Assembly: GCA_030867875.1 (NCBI GenBank)
Contig: JAOWCC010000785.1
Location: forward strand, 1 to 64,000
Reading direction: 5' to 3'
From: Actinernus sp. WN-2022
Lineage: Eukaryota; Cnidaria; Anthozoa; Actiniaria; Actinernidae
DNA length: 64,000 nucleotides
Shown here piece by piece: positions 52,525-62,645 of the stretch. Position numbers and translations under genes: made by a program. The notes under the pieces are model-generated. The model did not search any database, was not told where the DNA came from, and was given only the letters and a program-made list of their open reading frames with translations. Numbering within the stretch: the first letter of the stretch is position 1; the number at the start of each line of letters is the position of its first letter.

Positions 52525-54255
52525 CATGATTCACCATTCCTGATTCCTGATTCATCATTCCTCTTTCCTGATTCATCATTCCTGATTCCTGATACATCAT
52601 TCATCATTCCTGATTCATCATTCCTGATTCCTGATTCATCATTCCTGATTCCTGATTCATGATTCACCAATCCTGATTCCTGATTCATCATTCCTCTTTC
52701 CTGATTCATCATTCCTGATTCCTGATACATCATTCATCATTCCTGATTCATCATTCTTGATTCCTGATTCATCATTCCTGATTCCTGATTAATCACTCCT
52801 GATTCCTGATTCCTGATTCATCATTCCTGATTCATCATTCCTGATTCATCATTCATCATTCCTGATTCATCATTCCTGATTCCTGATTCATCATTCCTCA
52901 TTCCTGATTCATCATAACTCATTCCTGATTCATCATTCCTGATTCCTGATTCATCATTCCTGATTCCTGATTGATCATTCCTCATTCCTGATTGATCATT
53001 CCTGATTCCTGATTCATCATTCCTGATTCCTGATTCCTGATTCATCATTCCTGATTCATCATTCCTGATTCCTGATTCATCATTCCTGATTCATCATTTC
53101 TGATTCCTGATTCATCATTCCTCATTCCTGATTCATGATTCCTCATTCCTGATTCATCAATCCTCATTCCTGATTCATCATTCCTGATTCCTGATTCCTG
53201 ATTCCTGATTCATCATTCATCATTCCTGATTCATCATTCATCATTCCTGATTCATCATTCGTCATTCCTTATTCATCATTCCTGAATCCTGATTCATTAT
53301 TCCTGATTCATCATTCCTGATTCCTGATTCATCATTCCTGATTCCTGATTCATCATTCCTGATTCCTGATTCATCATTCCTCATTCCTGATTCATCATTA
53401 CTGATTCCTGATTCATCATTCCTGATTTCTGATTCATCATTCCTCATTCCTGATTCATCATTCCTCATTCCTGATTCATCATTCATCATTCCTGATTCAT
53501 CATTCATCATTCCTGATTCATCATTCCTGATTCATCATTCCTGATTCCAGATTCATCAGTCCTTATTCATGATTCACCAATCCTGATTCCTGATTCATCA
53601 TTCCTCTTTCCTGATTCATCATTCCTGATTCCTGATACATCATTCATCATTCCTGATTCATCATTCATCATTCCTGATTCGTCATTCCTGATTTCTGATT
53701 TATCATTCCTGATTCATCATTCCTGATTCCTGATTCATCATTCCTCATTCCTGATTCATCATTCCTCATTCCTGATTCATCATTCCTGATTCATCATTCC
53801 TGATTCCTGATTCATCATTCCTCATTCCTGATTCATGATTCCTCATTCCTGATTCATCAATCCCTGATTCCTGATTCATCATTCCTCATTCCTGATTCAT
53901 CATTCATCATTCCTGATTCATCATTCTTGATTCCTGATTCATCATTCCTGATTCTGATTCATCATTCCTGATTCCTGATTCATCATTCATCATTCCTGAT
54001 TCCTGATTCATCATTCATCATTCCTGATTGATCATTCCTTATTCCTGATTGATCATTCCTGATTCCTGATTCATCATTCCTGATTCATGATTCACCATTC
54101 CTGATTCCTGATTCATCATTCCTCTTTCCTGATTCATCATTCCTGATTCCTGATTCATCATTCCTGATTCCAGATTCAACATTCCTGATTCCTGATTCAT
54201 CATTCCTGATTCATCATTCCTGATTCCTGATTCATCATTCCTCATTCCTGATTCA
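52525..54255. repeat. Heptamer spacer between 88-bp blocks D and E
   Basis: This is 1731 bp of heptamer satellite, paralogous to the B-C spacer (offset 7691 bp). Near its left end a 14-bp piece of the AGTCCTG phrase is missing compared with the other spacers. Its left-flank segment before block E is 229 bp instead of 292 bp, 63 bp (nine heptamers) shorter. It holds a compensating pair of single-base changes, one extra C at about 53862 and one lost C at about 53954. No genes. Confidence 0.9.
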
Positions 54256-55122
54256 TTCAATGTGCCGTAAAATTCTCAAACGGAGAGATTCCATCTTTCC
54301 AGCCAATTCATAGATTCCTGACCGCGAGCTAATCTTAAAAACGTTCAATGTGCCGTAAAATTCTCAAACGGAGAGATTCCATCTTTCCAGCCAATTCATA
54401 GATTCCTGACCGCGAGCTAATCTTAAAAACGTTCAATGTGCCGTAAAATTCTCAAACGGAGAGATTCCATCTTTCCAGCCAATTCATAGATTCCTGACCG
54501 CGAGCTAATCTTAAAAACGTTCAATGTGCCGTAAAATTCTCAACGGAGAGATTCCATCTTTCCACCCAATTCATAGATTCCTGACCGCGAGCTAATCTTA
54601 AAAACGTTCAATGTGCCGTAAAATTCTCAAACGGAGAGATTCCATCTTTCCAGCCAATTCATAGATTCCTGACCGCGAGCTAATCTTAAAAACGTTCAAT
54701 GTGCCGTAAAATTCTCAAACGGAGAGATTCCATCTTTCCAGCCAATTCATAGATTCCTGACCGCGAGCTAATCTTCAAAACGTTCAATGTGCCGTAAAAT
54801 TCTCAAACGGAGAGATTCCATCTTTCCAGCCAATTCATAGATTCCTGACCGCGAGCTAATCTTCAAAACGTTCAATGTGCCGTAAAAATTCTCAAACGGA
54901 GAGATTCCATCTTTCCAGCCAATTCATAGATTCCTGACCGCGAGCTAATCTTAAAAACGTTCAATGTGCCGTAAAATTCTCAAACGGAGAGATTCCATCT
55001 TTCCAGCCAATACATAGATTGCTGACCGCGAGCTAATCTTAAAAACGTTCAATGTGCAGTAAAATTCTCAAACGGAGAGATTCCATCTTTCCAGCCAATT
55101 CATAGATTCCTGACCGCGAGCT
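54256..55122. repeat. 88-bp satellite block E (10 copies)
   Basis: There are nine full units plus the 75-bp terminal unit, 867 bp, with one lost A (about 54542, unit 4) and one gained A (about 54886) cancelling out. TTCCACCC occurs in unit 4, CTTCAAAACG in units 6 and 7, GATTGCTGACC with AATACATAG in unit 9, and GTGCAGTAA in unit 10. These markers group it with C and F. Confidence 0.97.
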
Positions 55123-56197
55123 CATGATTCACCATTCCTGATTCCTGATTCATCATTCCTCTTTCCTGATTCATCATTCCTGATTCCTGATACATCATTC
55201 ATCATTCCTGATTCATCATTCCTGATTCCTGATTCATCATTCCTGATTCCTGATTCATCAGTCCTGATTCATGATTCACCAATCCTGATTCCTGATTCAT
55301 CATTCCTCTTTCCTGATTCATCATTCCTGATTCCTGATACATCATTCATCATTCCTGATTCATCATTCTTGATTCCTGATTCATCATTCCTGATTCCTGA
55401 TTAATCACTCCTGATTCCTGATTCCTGATTCATCATTCCTGATTCATCATTCCTGATTCATCATTCCTGATTCATCATTCATCATTCCTGATTCATCATT
55501 CCTGATTCCTGATTCGTCATTCCTGATTCCTGATTCATTATTCCTGATTCATCATTCCTGATTCCTGATTCATCATTCATCATTCCTGATTCATCATTCT
55601 TGATTCCTGATTCATCATTCCTGATTCCTGATTCATCATTCCTGATTCCTGATTCATCATTCCTGATTCCTGATTAATCACTCCTGATTCCCTGATTCCT
55701 GATTCATCATTCCTGATTCATCATTCCTGATTCATCATTCATGATTCATCATTCATCATTCCTGATTCATCATTCCTGATTCATCATTCCTGATTCATGA
55801 TTCATTATTCCTGATTCATCATTCCTGATTCCTGATTGATCATTCCTGATTCATCATTCCTGATTCCTGATTCATCATTCCTGATTCCTGATTCATCATT
55901 CCTGATTCCTGATTCATCATTACTCATTCCTGATTCATCATTCCTGATTCCTGATTCATCATTCCTGATTCCTGATTGATCATTCCTCATTCCTGATTCA
56001 TCATTCCTGATTCCTGATTCATCATTCCTGATTCCTGATTCATCATTCCTGATTCCTGATTCCTGAGTCATCATTCCTGATTCATCATTCCCTCATTCCT
56101 GATTCATCATTCTTCATTCCTGATTAATCATTCCTCATTCCTGATTCATCATTCCTGATTCATGATTCACCATTCCTGATTCCTGATACATCATTCA

Positions 56198-59135
56198 TCA
56201 TTCCTGATTCATCATTCCTGATTCCTGATTCATCATTCCTGATTCATCATTCCTGATTCCTGATTCATCATTCCTGATTCCTGCTTCATCATTCCTCATT
56301 CCTGATTCATCATTCCTCATTCCTGATTCATCAATCCTCATTCCTGATTCATCATTCCTGATTCCCGATTCCTGATTCATCATTCCTGATTCCTGATTCA
56401 TCATTCATCATTCCTGATTCATCATTCATCATTCCTGATTCATCATTCGTCATTCCTGATTCATCATTCCTGAATCCTGATTCATTATTCCTGATTCATC
56501 ATTCCTGATTCATCATTGCTGATTCCTGATTCATCATTCATCATTCATCATTCCTGATTCATCATTCTTGATTCCTGATTCATCATTCCTGATTCCTGAT
56601 TCCTGAGTCATCATTCCTGATTCATCATTCCTCATTCCTGATTCATCATTCTTCATTCCTGATTAATCATTCCTCATTCCTGATTCATCATTCCTGATTC
56701 ATGATTCACCATTCCTGATTCCTGATACATCATTCATCATTCCTGATTCATCATTCCTGATTCCTGATTCATCATTCCTGATTCATCATTCCTGATTCCT
56801 GATTCATCATTCCTGATTCCTGCTTCATCATTCCTCATTCCTGATTCATCATTCCTCATTCCTGATTCATCAATCCTCATTCCTGATTCATCATTCCTGA
56901 TTCCCGATTCCTGATTCATCATTCCTGATTCCTGATTCATCATTCATCATTCCTGATTCATCATTCATCATTCCTGATTCATCATTCGTCATTCCTGATT
57001 CATCATTCCTGAATCCTGATTCATTATCCTGATTCATCATTCCTGATTCATCATTGCTGATTCCTGATTCATCATTCATCATTCATCATTCCTGATTCAT
57101 CATTCTTGATTCCTGATTCATCATTCCTGATTCCTGATTCATCATTCCTGATTCCTGATTCATCATTCCTGATTCCTGATTCATCATTCCTGATTCATGA
57201 TTCACCATTCCTGATTCCTGATTCATCATTCCTCTTTCCTGATTCATCATTCCTGATTCCTGTTACATCATTCATCATTCCTGATTCATCATTCCTGATT
57301 CCTGCTTCATCATTCCTGATTCCAGATTCATCAGTCCTGATTCATGATTCACCAATCCTGATTCCTGATTCATCATTCCTCTTTCCTGATTCATCATTCC
57401 TGATTCCTGATACATCATTCATCATTCCTGATTCATCATTCATCATTCCTGATTCATCATTCCTGATTCCTGATTTATCATTCCTGATTCATCATTCCTG
57501 ATTCTTGATTCATCATTCCTGATTCCTGATTCATCATTCCTCATTCCTGATTCATCATTACTCATTCCTGATTCATCATTCCTGATTCCTGATTCATCAT
57601 TCCTGATTCCTGATTGATCATTCCTCATTCCTGATTCATCATTCCTGATTCCTGATTCATCATTCATCATTCCTGATTCATCATTCCTGATTCCTGATTC
57701 ATCATTCCTGATTCATCATTCCTGATTCCTGATTCATCATTCCTGATTCCTGCTTCATCATTCCTCATTCCTGATTCATCATTCCTCATTCCTGATTCAT
57801 CAATCCTCATTCCTGATTCATCATTCCTGATTCCCGATTCCTGATTCATCATTCCTGATTCCTGATTCATCATTCATCATTCCTGATTCATCATTCATCA
57901 TTCCTGATTCATCATTCGTCATTCCTGATTCATCATTCCTGAATCCTGATTCATTATTCCTGATTCATCATTCCTGATTCATCATTGCTGATTCCTGATT
58001 CATCATTCATCATTCATCATTCCTGATTCATCATTCTTGATTCCTGATTCATCATTCCTGATTCCTGATTCCTGAGTCATCATTCCTGATTCATCATTCC
58101 TCATTCCTGATTCATCATTCTTCATTCCTGATTAATCATTCCTCATTCCTGATTCATCATTCCTGATTCATGATTCACCATTCCTGATTCCTGATACATC
58201 ATTCATCATTCCTGATTCATCATTCCTGATTCCTGATTCATCATTCCTGATTCATCATTCCTGATTCCTGATTCATCATTCCTGATTCCTGCTTCATCAT
58301 TCCTCATTCCTGATTCATCATTCCTCATTCCTGATTCATCAATCCTCATTCCTGATTCATCATTCCTGATTCCCGATTCCTGATTCATCATTCCTGATTC
58401 CTGATTCATCATTCATCATTCCTGATTCATCATTCATCATTCCTGATTCATCATTCGTCATTCCTGATTCATCATTCCTGAATCCTGATTCATTATTCCT
58501 GATTCATCATTCCTGATTCATCATTGCTGATTCCTGATTCATCATTCATCATTCATCATTCCTGATTCATCATTCTTGATTCCTGATTCATCATTCCTGA
58601 TTCCTGATTCATCATTCCTGATTCCTGATTCATCATTCCTGATTCCTGATTCATCATTCCTGATTCATGATTCACCATTCCTGATTCCTGATTCATCATT
58701 CCTCTTTCCTGATTCATCATTCCTGATTCCTGTTACATCATTCATCATTCCTGATTCATCATTCCTGATTCCTGCTTCATCATTCCTGATTCCAGATTCA
58801 TCAGTCCTGATTCATGATTCACCAATCCTGATTCCTGATTCATCATTCCTCTTTCCTGATTCATCATTCCTGATTCCTGATACATCATTCATCATTCCTG
58901 ATTCATCATTCATCATTCCTGATTCATCATTCCTGATTCCTGATTTATCATTCCTGATTCATCATTCCTGATTCTTGATTCATCATTCCTGATTCCTGAT
59001 TCATCATTCCTCATTCCTGATTCATCATTACTCATTCCTGATTCATCATTCCTGATTCCTGATTCATCATTCCTGATTCCTGATTGATCATTCCTCATTC
59101 CTGATTCATCATTCCTGATTCCTGATTCATCATTC
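56198..59135. repeat. Nested tandem duplication: 1469/1470 bp x 2, each containing 539 bp x 2
   Basis: The same word series starts at 56198, 56737, 57667 and 58206, with steps of 539, 930 and 539 bp. This is a 539-bp duplication (7 x 77) inside a larger 1470-bp duplication (7 x 210). The first large copy is 1 bp short because a T is missing at about 57027. The triple word ATTCATC-ATTCATC-ATTCATC recurs in this complex (about 56532, 57070, 58010, 58550, 60430) and I noticed it nowhere else, so it serves as a marker for it. Confidence 0.87.
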
Positions 59136-60158
59136 CTGATTCCTGATTCCTGATTCATCATTCCTGATTCATCATTCCTGATTCATCATTCTTCATTCCT
59201 GATTCGTCATTCTTCATTCCTGATTAATCATTCCTCATTCCTGATTCATCATTCCTGATTCCTGATTCATCATTCCTGATTCCTGATTCATCATTCATCA
59301 TTCCTGATTCCTGATTCATCATTGCTGATTCCTGATTCATCATTCATCATTCCTGATTGATCATTCCTTATTCCCGATTCATCATTCCTGATTCCTGATT
59401 CATCATTCCTGATTCCTGATTCATCATTCCTGATTCATGATTCACCATTCCTGATTCCTGATTCATCATTCCTCTTTCCTGATTCATCATTCCTGATTCC
59501 TGATACATCATTCATCATTCCTGATTCATCATTCATCATTCCTGATTCATCATTCCTGATTCCTGATTTATCATTCCTGATTCATCATTCCTGATTCTTG
59601 ATTCATCATTCCTGATTCCTGATTCATCATTCCTCATTCCTGATTTATCATTACTCATTCCTGATTCATCATTCCTGATTCCTGATTCATCATTCCTGAT
59701 TCTTGATTGATCATTCCTCATTCCTGATTCATCATTCCTGATTCCTGATTCATCATTCCTGATTCCTGATTCCTGATTCATCATTCCTGATTCATCATTC
59801 CTGATTCATCATTCTTCATTCCTGATTCATCATTCTTCATTCCTGATTAATCATTCCTCATTCCTGATTCATCATTCCTGATTCCTGATTCATCATTCCT
59901 GATTCCTGATTCATCATTCATCATTCCTGATTCCTGATTCATCATTGCTGATTCCTGATTCATCATTCATCATTCCTGATTGATCATTCCTTATTCCCGA
60001 TTCATCATTCCTGATTCCTGATTCATCATTCCTGATTCCTGATTCATCATTCCTGATTCATGATTCACCATTCCTGATTCCTGATTCATCATTCCTCTTT
60101 CCTGATTCATCATTCCTGATTTCTGATTCATCATTCCTGATTCATCATTCCTGATTCC
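58913..60158. repeat. 623-bp tandem repeat (89 heptamers)
   Basis: Word series 58913-59161 recurs at 59536-59784 with an offset of 623 bp, a multiple of 7. It follows the 1470-bp duplication directly. Further right, 60466-60861 repeats most of 58576-58971 at an offset of 1890 bp (7 x 270), so this stretch is another round of expansion of the same material. The outer limits are approximate. Confidence 0.7.
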
Positions 60159-61866
60159 TGATTCATCATTCCTGATTCCTGCTTCATCATTCCTCATTCC
60201 TGATTCATCATTCCTCATTCCTGATTCATCAATCCTCATTCCTGATTCATCATTCCTGATTCCCGATTCCTGATTCATCATTCCTGATTCCTGATTCATC
60301 ATTCATCATTCCTGATTCATCATTCATCATTCCTGATTCATCATTCGTCATTCCTGATTCATCATTCCTGAATCCTGATTCATTATTCCTGATTCATCAT
60401 TCCTGATTCATCATTGCTGATTCCTGATTCATCATTCATCATTCATCATTCCTGATTCATCATTCTTGATTCCTGATTCATCATTCCTGATTCCTGATTC
60501 ATCATTCCTGATTCCTGATTCATCATTCCTGATTCCTGATTCATCATTCCTGATTCATGATTCACCATTCCTGATTCCTGATTCATCATTCCTCTTTCCT
60601 GATTCATCATTCCTGATTCCTGTTACATCATTCATCATTCCTGATTCATCATTCCTGATTCCTGCTTCATCATTCCTGATTCCAGATTCATCAGTCCTGA
60701 TTCATGATTCACCAATCCTGATTCCTGATTCATCATTCCTCTTTCCTGATTCATCATTCCTGATTCCTGATACATCATTCATCATTCCTGATTCATCATT
60801 CGTCATTCCTTATTCATCATTCCTGAATCCTGATTCATTATTCCTGATTCATCATTCCTGATTCCTGATTCATCATTCCTGATTCCTGATTCATCATTCC
60901 TGATTCCTGATTCATCATTCCTCATTCCTGATTCATCATTACTGATTCCTGATTCATCATTCCTGATTTCTGATTCATCATTCCTCATTCCTGATTCATC
61001 ATTCCTCATTCCTGATTCATCATTCATCATTCCTGATTCATCATTCATCATTCCTGATTCATCATTCCTGATTCCTGATTCATCATTCCTGATTCCAGAT
61101 TCATCAGTCCTTATTCATGATTCACCAATCCTGATTCCTGATTCATCATTCCTCTTTCCTGATTCATCATTCCTGATTCCTGATACATCATTCATCATTC
61201 CTGATTCATCATTCATCATTCCTGATTCGTCATTCCTGATTTCTGATTTATCATTCCTGATTCATCATTCCTGATTCCTGATTCATCATTCCTCATTCCT
61301 GATTCATCATTCCTCATTCCTGATTCATCATTCCTGATTCATCATTCCTGATTCCTGATTCATCATTCCTCATTCCTGATTCATGATTCCTCATTCCTGA
61401 TTCATCAATCCTGATTCCTGATTCATCATTCCTCATTCCTGATTCATCATTCATCATTCCTGATTCATCATTCTTGATTCCTGATTCATCATTCCTGATT
61501 CCTGATTCATCATTCCTGATTCCTGATTCATCATTCATCATTCCTGATTCCTGATTCATCATTCATCATTCCTGATTGATCATTCCTTATTCCTGATTGA
61601 TCATTCCTGATTCCTGATTCATCATTCCTGATTCCTGATTCATCATTCCTGATTCATGATTCACCATTCCTGATTCCTGATTCATCATTCCTCTTTCCTG
61701 ATTCATCATTCCTGATTCCTGTTACATCATTCATCATTCCTGATTCATCATTCCTGATTCCTGATTCATCATTCCTGATTCCAGATTCATCATTCCTGAT
61801 TCCTGATTCATCATTCCTGATTCATCATTCCTGATTCCTGATTCATCATTCCTCATTCCTGATTCA

Positions 61867-62645
61867 TTCAATGTGCCGTAAAATTCTCAAACGGAGAGAT
61901 TCCATCTTTCCAGCCAATTCATAGATTCCTGACCGCGAGCTAATCTTAAAAACGTTCAATGTGCCGTAAAATTCTCAAACGGAGAGATTCCATCTTTCCA
62001 GCCAATTCATAGATTCCTGACCGCGAGCTAATCTTAAAAACGTTCAATGTGCCGTAAAATTCTCAAACGGAGAGATTCCATCTTTCCACCCAATTCATAG
62101 ATTCCTGACCGCGAGCTAATCTTAAAAACGTTCAATGTGCCGTAAAATTCTCAAACGGAGAGATTCCATCTTTCCAGCCAATTCATAGATTCCTGACCGC
62201 GAGCTAATCTTAAAAACGTTCAATGTGCCGTAAAATTCTCAAACGGAGAGATTCCATCTTTCCAGCCAATTCATAGATTCCTGACCGCGAGCTAATCTTA
62301 AAAACGTTCAATGTGCCGTAAAATTCTCAAACGGAGAGATTCCATCTTTCCAGCCAATTCATAGATTCCTGACCGCGAGCTAATCTTCAAAACGTTCAAT
62401 GTGCCGTAAAATTCTCAAACGGAGAGATTCCATCTTTCCAGCCAATTCATAGATTCCTGACCGCGAGCTAATCTTAAAAACGTTCAATGTGCCGTAAAAT
62501 TCTCAAACGGAGAGATTCCATCTTTCCAGCCAATTCATAGATTGCTGACCGCGAGCTAATCTTAAAAACGTTCAATGTGCAGTAAAATTCTCAAACGGAG
62601 AGATTCCATCTTTCCAGCCAATTCATAGATTCCTGACCGCGAGCT
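61867..62645. repeat. 88-bp satellite block F (9 copies)
   Basis: There are eight full units plus the 75-bp terminal unit, 779 bp, no net indel. TTCCACCC is in unit 3, CTTCAAAACG in unit 6, GATTGCTGACC in unit 8 and GTGCAGTAA in unit 9. The last four units have the same order of markers as the last four of block C (units 22-25), so F resembles a contracted C. Confidence 0.97.

Larger units (their letters stand above)
55123..61866. repeat. Long heptamer spacer between 88-bp blocks E and F
   Basis: This is 6744 bp of heptamer satellite without genes. The left part (to about 56060) matches the start of the A-B and C-D spacers. The right part (about 60803-61866) matches the B-C and D-E spacers: 60803-61051 corresponds to 53262-53510, and 61314-61562 to 46061-46309. 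The 88-bp block that should lie between these two parts is missing, and the interval is filled by nested duplications of 539, 623 and 1469/1470 bp. Three single-base indels (about 55691, 56089 and 57027) are present. Confidence 0.88.

Noticed and set aside
57106..57501. Longest plus-strand open frames (131 codons) at 57106, 58576 and 60466 with an IPDSSFL-type heptapeptide
   Set aside because: They consist wholly of heptamer satellite read in a frame where 21 bp equals seven codons, have the 7n+5 length of most frames here, and recur only because the DNA is duplicated. No upstream signal or non-repeat segment supports a gene.
38966..62645. 88-bp blocks as remnants of a transposon (TIR, LTR or SINE)
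   Set aside because: There are no inverted ends, polymerase III box pair, poly-A tail or coding remnant. The only hint of insertion is the possible 2-bp CA duplication at the borders, reported as a finding but not enough for a mobile-element call.
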